Shown: in pieces, positions 13,121 to 23,513 of the stretch
Position numbering within the stretch: the first letter of the stretch is position 1
Layout of the letters: every line of letters starts with the position of its first letter
Source: Climacium dendroides
Lineage: Eukaryota; Streptophyta; Bryopsida; Hypnales; Climaciaceae
Assembly: GCA_950106755.1 (NCBI GenBank)
Contig: OX467086.1
Location: 23,268,001 to 23,332,000, forward strand
Direction: 5' to 3'
Length of the DNA stretch: 64,000 nt
Made by a program: the position numbers and the translations under genes
Notes under the pieces: generated by a model
Database searches by the model: none
What the model saw: only the letters and a program-made list of their open reading frames with translations
Told to the model about the DNA's origin: nothing

Positions 13121-13317
13121 CTCTAGTTGTATCGGTAATAAATGCCTGAGCTGAATTCGATGTGAACTAAGTTGAGGGTCTTTTGGGTGTGATCACTTCC
13201 ACTGTTGTGTGTTGTCAGTGTTACCTACGGTAGATGTACCAACTACCATGTAAGGTTTATGCTTATTTAAGGGCTTCTGAACCAATGCAATCTACACCGA
13301 TTATTCTATTTATGGTA

Positions 13318-14936
13318 CGTTCCCACTTGGTGCTAGTTAGAATTCTGGTGTTATGAAAGGGCCCCGGTCTGACACAGTTTATCACCGAGTTTGTTTTCGA
13401 GGCAGGGTTGGGACGCGGGCAGCTCCCTCCTGAAGAAACGGATCTGCAGACCTCGTCGCCGTGCTCCTCGTCTCGTCCCTTCGCATTATGCTCCTCTTCG
13501 CTCCTCCTCCTCCAGCTGCGGCACATTTCTCCCGTCATCTCCCTCATTGTGTTTTTCTGCAACGGTTTTGATATCTTGCTGCACTGGATTTTTAGCCTTT
13601 TCTTTCACTCTATACCACCCAGTTGCAGGAAGTTTTCAAGGAATCATGGTCGCTACGAACTAGCTTGCGTGCCTTCTTTCTCCGTATTGATTTGATCACT
13701 TGATTCTTCACAAAGTCGCTACATATTATTAGTATTGCACGGACTTCAATTCGATCAACAATTATATTTTGGCCAACCTTTCCTACAAGTTATTGAAATC
13801 GATCTTATTTTTTCTTGAAATTTAGTGCAATAGTTAGAGGTTTCAATGTAATTTGGGTGATCGAATCAGTTGATTTTACTTGAACTGTATGGAAGCCAAG
13901 ATGACATTGCATACATTGCTGATATGTTCATTCTGTATACAATACATGAGCCATGAGAAGTTAAATTTAATTACTATATGATTGCATTGTTTACCAATAA
14001 TTGAGGTTCCTTCTTAAAAGTTTTGGTAATGTGTGATGTTTCTTGCTTCACTGGAATTATTGAGCAAGAGATAGTCTGTGAGTTGGAACCTCTTAAAAGT
14101 TTTGGTAATGTGTGATGTTTCCTGCTGCATTAGAATTATTGAGCAAAAGATAGTCTGTGAGTTAATACGGTAATGTATTTTTTGCACATGCTATACCAAA
14201 TTGACACTGGTTAGGTTTTCTGTATGCTTTGTGAGGCATAGTGAAAAATTTGTGAAGAAGACTGCATTGCACAAAGATAATTTCAACACATTTGTTCAAT
14301 GTGTACAATACAAATCCTTCGTTCAATGTGTATGTACAAATCCTGTGACTTAAAAACTTAGTTCTCCATCACATGAAGAGTGTCTGACATATATAAGGCA
14401 CTCATTGATTGGAGAACAACAATTGAAAGATGATAACCTTACCTAGTGATAACCTTATGTAGTGTAGTTCAATAACATCTGAGAGGGGAAGAATTCATGA
14501 TATTCCTAATTGAAAAAGAAGATTTAAATGCACACAGATCTAAGCTTTGGTAGTTTTGAATTGAAAATTTTAAATGCATCATTTCTTGTGAGTTCAAGTT
14601 GAGCCTGACTATGTTACGGTATGTTGAGCCTACAACTAAGTATCCCAGTTTGTTGTCTACTTCCTAAATAACAAACTGCTTGTATATATGAAGTTCCGAA
14701 GTGACGCAATGAAAGCCTAGAAACCTAGATGAGAGAGGAATGTGCCGTAGGTGGAGGAGGAAGAACACATAGAGCGAAGGGATAAGACGAGGTGTGCAGA
14801 TCCGTTTCTTTAGAAGGGGAGCTGCCTACGTCCCAGCCCTGCCTCAGAAACAGGTTCGGTGGCAAACTGTGTTAGACTGGGCCTTCTTAATAACACTGGA
14901 ATTCTAACTAGCACCAAGTGGAAACGTACCCTTAAT
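13318..14936. mobile_element. Foldback-like element with ~215-bp inverted repeats
   Basis: Left arm (about 13318-13545) and right arm (about 14726-14936) are diverged reverse complements. Both contain CACTTGGTGCTAGTTAGAAT at the outer end, then GAGGCAGGG, GAAACGGATCTGCA and a CTCCTCC-rich inner end. The ~1.2 kb interior is AT-rich and has no transposase. Outer termini read roughly GGTACGTT(C/T)CCACTTGG. TTA-type bases flank both ends, but I cannot prove the target duplication. The GC-rich arms create ORFs of 90-100 codons without homologous motifs. Confidence 0.75.
14013..14163 (+). repeat. Two-copy tandem duplication, period 79 bp
   Basis: Two copies of a unit containing CTTAAAAGTTTTGGTAATGT and ATAGTCTGTGAGTT, differing by a few substitutions. 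It lies inside the foldback element. Confidence 0.85.
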
Positions 14937-15238
14937 GTCATTGGGTTTTAATATGTGACATCCATTTATGGATTGAGTGTAATATTGTGACATTTTGTGA
15001 ATAAATTCTTTTTGAAGTGCTAATTTGGCTCACCATCAAGAAGCTTTTGATGGAACCAACACAAGGTTCAGGTGCTTGATAAGCATTCTAATTTTAAATC
15101 ACGTTCATGCAATAGAGACATCACGTTCATTTGCAACTTCCATTTTCCTTTACATCCTAGAAGTATTCCACCATTCTACCCTACAAATTTAATTAATCAA
15201 ATGGAGTTGTATTGAATTTCATGTTCTGTTCTCTTTAA

Positions 15239-15459
15239 CCCTTAAACGACAAGCCGGTTACTATGGAAATCATCTATTTTGGTACCGTGTGAATTGTTGG
15301 CTTAAAAAAATGAAAAAGCACTCATTGAGAGACAGGCTACTATAGAAGACGTTCCCTTTTCTCACAAAATTTGGAGGATGAATAGTTGCACCTTTGTCCT
15401 GCATGAAGAGATTCCTTGTCATCTATTGGCTGGAAAAGGTCCGCCGCAGCATTTGAGGG
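15239..15459 (+). mobile_element. TTAA-flanked MITE T1, copy A (221 bp)
   Basis: Begins CCCTTAAACG and ends CATTTGAGGG, imperfect ~10-bp terminal inverted repeats, with TTAA immediately outside both ends (15235-15238 and 15460-15463). Internal landmarks shared by the family: CTATGGAAATCAT, GCACTCATTG, GGATGAATAGTTGCACC and TTTGTCCTGCATG. TTAA target duplication plus CCC-starting termini is the hallmark of the piggyBac superfamily. No coding capacity. Confidence 0.85.
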
Positions 15460-15463
15460 TTAA

Positions 15464-17209
15464 TCTTCTTCTTTTGGTCATAAAATGAATTAAAAAAGGT
15501 TTAGTACCTTAAAAGGGCTTTAATTTTGTATGTTCATTTGAATTGATAAGGTTACAACTAATCTAGTAAGATATGTTGCCTACTATGCAACTTCATAAAG
15601 TTGAAAGAATTCATTGTCAACTTAGTCTAAAGTGGTAGGGTGTACTTCATTGATTAATAAATACACTTGTAGGAAGTCAATGAAAAAACAAGACATGAAA
15701 AAATAGAAGTTAAAAAATAACTCTAATAGGTACACTAATTTACAATATTCATAGTACTCCGTATATCATAGTACTACAAAATAATGTACCATATATTAAA
15801 TAGAATGAAAGGTATATCATTTATGTAGTACATTTCAACCAATCCACTTCTATTTATGTCAAATAAAGAATATTCTTTTCATATATGTTGCACATCCAAA
15901 TATGTCTACGAATAATTCATTGAATTTTGAATTTAACCTTCTTTTTTCATCTATAAGACTAGGAAGTATATTTCTTCTACAATATTCTTTGAAGTTGTAA
16001 GGGTCATTTTGCTTAAAAAATGTGTTGACTTTATACTCTTAAAAAATAACGTTTCAATATATTTCAAATGTAATATGGTGGCCAATGGTTAAAGTTAGCA
16101 CAAGATCTTTCTACACAAAATAATGAAATTAGGTTGCCTTAACAATTAGGTTGCATTATCCCAAGAAAGTTACTCTACAAGCCATCAAAATCAATGTATA
16201 TTTTGATAAATAATTCCATTTGTATACATGAAGGTTAATGAGTCCCAATTACAACAATACCTAATTCCAAAGTAGTACATTCTTGTACAATAGCAATATA
16301 TTTATATAGTGTCAAATGTCAAGAAATTAGTGAGGGATAATCTAATTTCACTATTTTGTGTATAATTGATAGATGCTAATTTTGGAGGAGATTATTTTAC
16401 CTTTTTTTGTATAGAAAAAAATGAATCTTGTAAAAACTTATAATTTTTTTAGCATTATTCAAATGTTTTCTATACATTCCATACATTTTTTAGCATCTAC
16501 AAAAACATTAGATTAACAGGGATAGCAATCCTAACCACCAGATACAATAGTCATGAATGTATCAAAGAATGCTAAGGTAAAAAGTCTTGAAATTGACTAG
16601 GCTCCAAATGTCCCATACTGCAAAAGTACAGTGTGCTTTATTTTCAAAAATTCATAATTAAAACCACAAAAGTCCCAAAAAAATTCATAATTAAAAGTAT
16701 AAAATGACTTGAATTAAAGACCACTTCCATTTTTCTTTCTATGAAAATTTACTAAGAAAATGTTTTAAGGAATTTAGCTCTCCCCCAAATGGAATCAACT
16801 TTTAACCCTTGAAGAAAGTTTTATTTCTTGTAGGACAATCCAAAAAATTTTGCATGAAATTTTAGGACATGAGCATGATTAATTGAGTAGGTTAGCAACT
16901 AAATAAATGAGAACAACCAACCTAATAAAGCAAGGAAACAAGGGGAGTTTTCACTAATAATTATATTGTTCTTTGATACTCTCTCTATACGAGCAATGTC
17001 TATGGGCTTCACATGATCTAACTTCGAAATCCGAAAATCTCCCTTAAACAAATTAAGAAATTGTAATTGTAGTTGTGTTACGTATAATGATATGTATAAA
17101 GAACAAGCGACTACATCCATGTAATCCAATTGACCAACGCTCATGGGCAAAGATACTTTGGTTCCTAAAGATCCATGTAATCAAAAGCGAAGAAGCCCTA
17201 AGGTAGGAG
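15464..17209. other. AT-rich intergenic DNA
   Basis: No gene. A weak match to the repeat R3 tail occurs near 16640-16760 (CTTGAATTAAAGACCACTTC context). A small minus ORF (16899-17150) has no motif. Confidence 0.5.
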
Positions 17210-17455
17210 GTTCTAAAATGGCTTAGGCTCTAAAATGACTCACCTCCTTAAATATACACTATTTGTACATGTTGCTTTTTCATAGCCTTCAACAATGTAC
17301 GAATAGTGTACATTTTAGGAGGTGAGCCATTTTAGAGCCCTATGTCATTTCAACTTCAAAATTTTATAACTAATTCCACAAAGCTCCAAAAAATATGAAA
17401 TGACTTGGGTTAGATGTCAATTCCACTTGTCTTTTTAAGGAAAATTTACCAATGG
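17210..17455 (+). repeat. Dispersed repeat R3, copy 1, with long imperfect hairpin
   Basis: Positions about 17227-17276 and 17292-17339 are near-perfect reverse complements (GGCTCTAAAATG...CACCTCC against GGAGGTGAGCCATTTTAGAGC). Downstream runs the tail AACTTCAAAATTTTATAACT...CCAATTCCACTTGTC-like sequence. Related copies lie at about 18745-18860 (inverted) and 58960-59190 (direct). Confidence 0.8.
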
Positions 17456-17480
17456 TCCATTTATGGATCTCCTACATTAA

Positions 17481-17704
17481 CCCTTAAACGACGAGCCGGT
17501 TCACTATGGAAATCATTTGTTTGGGTACTATGTAAATTGTTGTCTTTAAAAAAATGAAAAAAGCACTCATTGGAAGACAAACTATTGTAGAAGACGTTCT
17601 CTTTTCCCACAAAATTTGGAAGATGAATAGTTACACTTTTGTCCTGCATGGATAGATTCTTTGTCATTCATTGGTTGGAAAGCGTCCTCGACATCATTTA
17701 AGAT
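17481..17704 (+). mobile_element. TTAA-flanked MITE T1, copy B (224 bp)
   Basis: Left TTAA at 17477-17480 then CCCTTAAACGACGAGCC. The right end is CATTTAAGAT followed by TTAA (17705-17708), so the terminal GGG has decayed to GAT. The interior aligns with copy A across its length. Confidence 0.83.
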
Positions 17705-17708
17705 TTAA

Positions 17709-18518
17709 GGGCATGCCAAATTGATCCAAATCATCCTTTGGAGTTATCAACTGAATCATTTTAAAAAAAAATCCAAAAGCACTCATTGGAGGTCAAACTA
17801 CCTTTTCGTCCTTTCCACACAAAATTTCAAAGACGAACTCAGTGTGAGTTGAAGCTGGTGAAGGATTAAGGTAAGACAGCCCATTGCGATCAAATGACCC
17901 ATTGCCGTCACCTAAGAAATGACCCATTATAGGGTTTTTTAAGTATGTGGGATGTGGGCAACAATGCATGTCTTACATGATAGCGATGGAGTGAACAGTG
18001 ACCTCATTAGGAACTTTTGAGTTTTCACTGTGAAGTCCATTGTAAAAATTGACTTTTTTGGCCTTCTGTAATAGGAAATATTTTGACAGCATTAGGCAGT
18101 GAGATGATCATTACAGATTCAGATTTTGTTGGTCTTAAGGTAGTCTACAGATTCTTTTAGGCTCAATGCTTCAGAAATTCCTAACGAATTCATACTTTGT
18201 CAAAAAAATATAATTTCAATTGCACTTGCTGTTTCTCACACTTGTACTAATGTGGGAAAAAAATTGAAAAAATTCAGCAACAAGATGGTGCCAAACTCCT
18301 CATTCTAAGCACAATGGGCTGGTTTACCTAAGAGCCCACTGTTTCCAAGGGGAGCTAACAAACTAGCCTACCGGCTTTTTGATAATATTATTTACTGAAG
18401 TAGCCAACCAATTCAAACTGCTGCCTTGAAGTGCCTCCATTTATTCACTGATTTGCAATTCTGATTTTTGAAAAGATTTTTTGGCAAATTTTCTTTGAAA
18501 GATAAATGAAATTGACAT
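17709..18518. other. Intergenic DNA
   Basis: No gene or delimited repeat recognised. Confidence 0.5.
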
Positions 18519-18522
18519 TTAA

Positions 18523-18735
18523 CCCTTAAATGTTGAGTCGAACGTTTTGTGTCCGATGAATGACAAAAAAAATTCTCAAAAATGCAACTATTCATCTTCC
18601 AAATTTCGTGGGAAAAGAGAATATCTTCTATAATAGCTTGTCTTCCAATGAGTACTTTTTCATTTATTTTAAGTCAACAATTCACATGGTACCCAAATAG
18701 ATGATTTCCATGGTGACCAACTCGTTGTTTAAGGA
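18523..18735 (-). mobile_element. TTAA-flanked MITE T1, copy C, inverted orientation (213 bp)
   Basis: TTAA at 18519-18522, then CCCTTAAATG; right end TTTAAGGA then TTAA (18736-18739). Internal landmarks (GCAACTATTCATCTTCC, CCATGG near the right end) are the reverse complement of copies A and B. Confidence 0.83.
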
Positions 18736-18744
18736 TTAATCCAA

Positions 18745-18860
18745 GTTCTTTCATATTTTGGGGGCCTTTGTGGAATTAGTTATAAATTTTGAAGTTGGGA
18801 ATTACACAAGGCTCTAAAAGTATCCGCATCCCTAATATTTTCATTGTGAGTACATTGGTA
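18745..18860 (-). repeat. Dispersed repeat R3, inverted fragment
   Basis: Contains GAATTAGTTATAAATTTTGA and GGCTCTAAAAG in the order expected for the reverse complement of the R3 copy at 17.2-17.5 kb. It abuts MITE copy C, mirroring the R3-T1 adjacency at 17.2-17.7 kb and at 58.8-59.2 kb. Confidence 0.7.
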
Positions 18861-21519
18861 CATTGAAGAGTTTAATTGGTACCTATACATTAAAAAAAAA
18901 AACATTTTTTGAGAGTTTGGTTGATTACCCTCTAGTGATCCAAGGAGAGAGTACTTTGATAATGGGCCAAAATTGCTATGAGCATGAACAATTTTCTTTG
19001 CTCATTTTTTCTTGAGAGTGTATAGAATGTAGCTATAGGATCTTAAAAGTCAAATTCACAACTAGCATTTCAAAAAGAATTCAGATTATTTGATCACATG
19101 GTTTAGGAGATATTTACGTTTGATGTTTTATTTGGGTCAATAGAGATATAAAACAATGCATTTTGAAGGAGCATATCTTTGTGAGAATATTTTGAAATGA
19201 TGCATTTTTGTGCTCAATGAAAGATAAGAGAGTTGAAAATGTACATGTAAAATTTCACAACATTCAAAGCATTTTTCAATTCACGGTGGAGCTTGCATTG
19301 CATTGGAATGATGGTAGTGTTTGTAAGAAAAAATGAGTGGGACGCTTGCCTTCTTTTTGGATTTGCCCTTTTCGGGGTAGACAAGAATCACATTCATTGA
19401 CTTTTTATTCCATGCCCAAACCAAAACCCTAAAATGAGATGTAAACTACACTAGAGCTTAACTTGGAATTTGATAAAACTATTGTCATTGTTTGATCTAT
19501 ATATTCTCTAGAAATCATTTTTGTTTTTAAAAAAACTCAAAATTTGAAAATAGGTAGCTCAAAAAAGAGGTGTAGGGACGAGAAAACGGTCCCTTGGATC
19601 ATTAAAGGTTAACCTTGAAGCACTCCAACATCCGATTTTTGGATGACAAACAAAACAAAAATTTCTTTTTTTTTCATTATAGCTTGGATGAAAGTCATCC
19701 TAATTTGTGGAAATACTTTGTCAAGTTGTTTTCCTATCTAATGGTTGGATTTGGTATTATTAGAGTTCATTTTTTTTAAATTGCACATGTAGAAGTGTGT
19801 CAAGTAGTTGACCAAGTCAAAATTGAATGAACTCTAATTCAAAATTAGATTTGCAAAAATGGGGTTATAGATTAAAAAACAAAAAAATTCAAAAAAATCA
19901 CCATATCAAGAAAACCTCATTTGAAATCCTTTCCAATAAAATTTACTTTAAAAATGACAACATTTTACTTAAAATTGAATTTAAAGGAATTTTGAAATTT
20001 TCCTTTCAAAATTTATAGAAAATTCTAGTAATAGCATTGGTGAATCTAACTGTAGAGATGGAATCTAAAACTTAAAGTCTACAACTTTTATTTGTATATC
20101 AATTCCAAAATATTCTTCCAAATAATACTTTATGATTATTTTTCTCAAATCTTTAATTCTGGAGAAGACTTTGAACATTGAAGGGGTAATGAACCTCCTA
20201 TCTTACAATCTAAATTAGTATTGCAAAATATTTTTGACAATCTTAAACCAATTAAAATAAATCTTAACTTCTAAATTAAAGCTATATTTAAAAAATAAAA
20301 ATAAATAAACACTTCAAATTTTATTTTTTTGTTGCATACCCAACCCAGGGATCTTGCACTAAACTAACATAAGAATATGTAGAAGAAATTTTAAAAACTT
20401 TGGCCATTCAAATTGCAAGTCCTTAAGATTATAGTAAAAAATGCTTTACTTCACACCTTGCCATATTAGATTGTAAAACTTTGAATCCTCATAACTTTAA
20501 ATTTTTGTACTATTGATTATGATTGAAACTCTTTTTATGTTACAAAATTGGATTGAAAGCCTAGGAAATTAAATGAAATAAAAATTTGCTTTCTATTCTT
20601 TAAGAAAGTCATAAGAAGCAAGGTATGAGAAAGAACAAAAATTTGCAATCATTGTTGATAGTTTTAAGATTGAATTGAAATACACCAATCTCAAGAGTAA
20701 GATCATGACTTTATTTTTTATACAATATTCAAAGGTGGATGAATTCATGATCAACTTCAAACCTTTACATCTCTTTTTTTATACCTCTAATCTTGGAATT
20801 GATTAAAAAATTGAGTTTGTAGAGATGCAATCACTCTTGCATGGTAGGATTGCATGTATTCCATTGATTACATGTGTTTGATGGAGGGGAAAAAACACAT
20901 GTACATCTTTGAATTGAATTGAACTTTTAAAGCAATTTGATGTTTTTAGGCCCCAAACCAATCCAAACTACTCAAATCCGAAACAAGTCTAAAATCTTCA
21001 TCTATATTTACACATTAATAAATTCAACCATATGATCCATTAGTTAAATTGTAACAATATACCTTCCTAAAATTTTAGAATAAGAAACCTTACAAATTAC
21101 AAGATCATTACACTAGGAGTATTTTCAACTCTTTCCAAATGGTTAGGTTTCATCTTTCAAACATTTTAGACAAGAATATGTAAATCCCACAACTTGCAAC
21201 TTTCCATAATATGTAGAAGAAAAAAGTTGGAAATACGTATAAAAAATTTCAACAAACTAAATTTAATATTCATGCTTGAAAAAAACAATAAATAGAAAGA
21301 AGTGGAATATAATTTTAAATACTAAATTGTTAAGAATTTAGTTATGGAATTGAAAAATTCCAATGGCTATAATGTTGAAATAAACAATGTGCATCCAATG
21401 ACTTTATTGATTTTAAAAAATATTGGAAATTGAAGTTTGATGAAGGACTTCCAACTTTATTTTAGAGTAGAGATTTTATAACTACCTACAAACTAAAACT
21501 TCTAATGGCTTTCATCTTG
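18861..21519. other. AT-rich intergenic DNA
   Basis: No gene found. Near 19610 a TTAACCTTGAAG motif resembles a decayed T-family terminus. Confidence 0.5.
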
Positions 21520-21809
21520 TTAATCAAAATGGAATGATTCAAAGCTTTCCATATATATATATGGAAAATAAAATTCAAATTTTTATTTCTTAAAAAAGTG
21601 ATTTTAGATGTATCTAAGGAACAACAAAAATTACATATCATACAACAATTTTTTAACCATATAGTCAAAGTTATAAAAATTGTTGTATCTTTGAACTACT
21701 CCTCAACCATATTTATGTAAAAATTTCAAAGGAAAAAATGAAAATCCCATTCATAATGGATGACGGAGAATACTATGATGCCAAAAATTGCTACTTGGTC
21801 CTTTAAAGA
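21520..21809 (+). mobile_element. TTAA element T2, partial copy
   Basis: Aligns with the element at 48.2-48.8 kb: AATGGAATGATTCAAAGCTT, TTTAACCAT(A/G)TAGTCAAA and the right terminus TTGGTCCTTTAAAGA followed by TTAA (21810-21813). It lacks the 247-bp insertion found in the 48-kb copy. The left terminus is not preserved. Confidence 0.7.
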
Positions 21810-21813
21810 TTAA

Positions 21814-22225
21814 AGGATATCTCTATTATTGTAGTTGGTTTAGAAAGAGATGGATGTCAAAGTTGAAATTGGATGATGTTTTCTCTACTCTACCCTCCAT
21901 ACATTGTCCACATCCTTGCCAAATTGAACTTACACGTGCTTTATATCTACCATTGATTTTGAGGCCCTCAAAAAACACCTAAGATTCACTCTACTTCCTC
22001 TTCCAAAATGGAGAATGCAATTGTAGGGGTGCAATGCTAAAGGAGCCCCTATTTTGGGACTAACGTAGATCATCTACCAACTCCTTTTATTGTCTAATTC
22101 TATCATTCTACTTTTGGCCTTGATTTAGTCCTAGAAAAAAATCCAAATCTATTCATTTTTTGACAAAATTGCTACAATAACACCAACAAGAGATAGAGTG
22201 TCAATTCTTTAAATGGTGAATAGGC
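21814..22225. other. Intergenic DNA
   Basis: A 64-codon ORF (21788-21982) overlaps the end of element T2 and has no motif. No gene recognised. Confidence 0.5.
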
Positions 22226-22229
22226 TTAA

Positions 22230-22691
22230 CCCCCAAAGGATAGATTGGTGCCTATGGAAATTGTCCCTTTGGTCACCATGTGAATTATTTGCTTGAAAAA
22301 TTGCAAAAACACTTGTAGAAAGTCACCCTCTTTTTTTACAACAAAACTAATGTGCCCTGTGCCGTTGCCACAGTCAAAACAAAAGTAAAACTAATTTTCT
22401 AATTTTTTAAGAACCAAAAATAACTCAAAATGCATAACTTTCTCACCATGAGTTAGAACGCCACAAAACAAAGCCAGTGCACCCCTCCTCGCCAAGGCCT
22501 TTCTGACGGTACCAAACACACACCCGGGGGACGCATGGTCCGGGAGATATCAATGTGACAAGCAAACAAAACAAAACAAACATGCTGTATTAATAGAAGA
22601 GATTCTAAGGATGAATAGTTGCACTTCTATCCTACTAGAAGGATCCTCTATCACCCATCAAACAAAAAATGTCCTTGTTAGCATTTAAGGG
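22230..22691 (+). mobile_element. TTAA-flanked MITE T1, copy D, split by a nested insertion
   Basis: TTAA at 22226-22229 then CCCCCAAAGG; right end CATTTAAGGG then TTAA (22692-22695). The two halves (22230-22347 and about 22613-22691) join to give a normal ~200-bp T1 element. The interior break falls at the ACAAAA/GGATGAATAGTTGC region that is continuous in copies A and B. Confidence 0.82.
22348..22612 (-). repeat. Dispersed repeat R2, copy 2, nested inside MITE D
   Basis: Reverse complement of the 12.86-13.12 kb repeat, with the same order of motifs (GCCGTTGCCACAG, GTGCACCCCTCCTCG, CGGTACC, CATGCTGTATTAATAGAAGA). Insertion into an existing T1 element makes R2 the younger of the two at this site and shows that R2 moves as a unit of about 265 bp. 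Confidence 0.8.
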
Positions 22692-22695
22692 TTAA

Positions 22696-23513
22696 AATAC
22701 AATTAATGATACATGGAAGAGTGTGGTTATGAGTTGTTTATAGGATGTTCATGACTCCACTTTGTAAATGGTTTTGTAATTTCAAAACATACCACTTCAA
22801 AAATTTACAAAAATTACAATCGAAAAATTTACAATTGCACTTGGGTTTGATTCACGAAACAAGCGCAAAAATATGTGCCTCTCTTGGAGAGGGCCCCAAG
22901 ATATTCACATGGCCAGTTTAAGTAGGCATTGAGGTCAAACACAACCCATCCACAGCTAGGGAATCCCATACACTTCACCCGGCATTAGATAGCCTCCCTC
23001 CAAAGTGATCACAATCACTACAGGTACGGTAGTCAGAGGGGGAATGACAGACAACCTTCCAGATTAAGACTTTGAAATTAAGATTTCTAAGACATGTTAT
23101 CAAATCACTCACTGTCTTGTGAGCATTGACTAGGGACACTGAACGAACAAACTCTTAACCCTAAATGTAATGTCACTGAGGACCCTAATTAATGAAAAGG
23201 AGCGTGTTGCAAGAGGGACCGAGAAACTGCATAGGCAAGCTTAAAATCCATGAATATGGACAAATTTAAATTAAAACCTCACTCGTGAAGAATACACATA
23301 AAGTTTACACTCTTTCAAGGTCGATCAATCCTTCGAAAGTATTGCATTAAACCAAAAGAGCCCATACTGGAGCCAATATCGAACACACATTGCGGTCCTC
23401 CAAGAACAGGATTTATGCTAAAATCCTTGAGAAAAATTTGAAACTATCTATAACTTGGACTTTCCTAAGGAAGACTTTACACCAGGCACCTACGAGCAGT
23501 TAATCAACGAGCA
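22696..23513. other. Intergenic DNA and 3' flank of the PP2C gene
   Basis: No separate gene seen. The part nearest 23513 is expected to contain the PP2C 3' UTR (gene on the minus strand). Confidence 0.5.

Noticed and set aside
13263..13695. Overlapping 90-99-codon ORFs as a small gene
   Set aside because: They lie in an arm of the long-inverted-repeat element and are not conserved as frames in the other arm.
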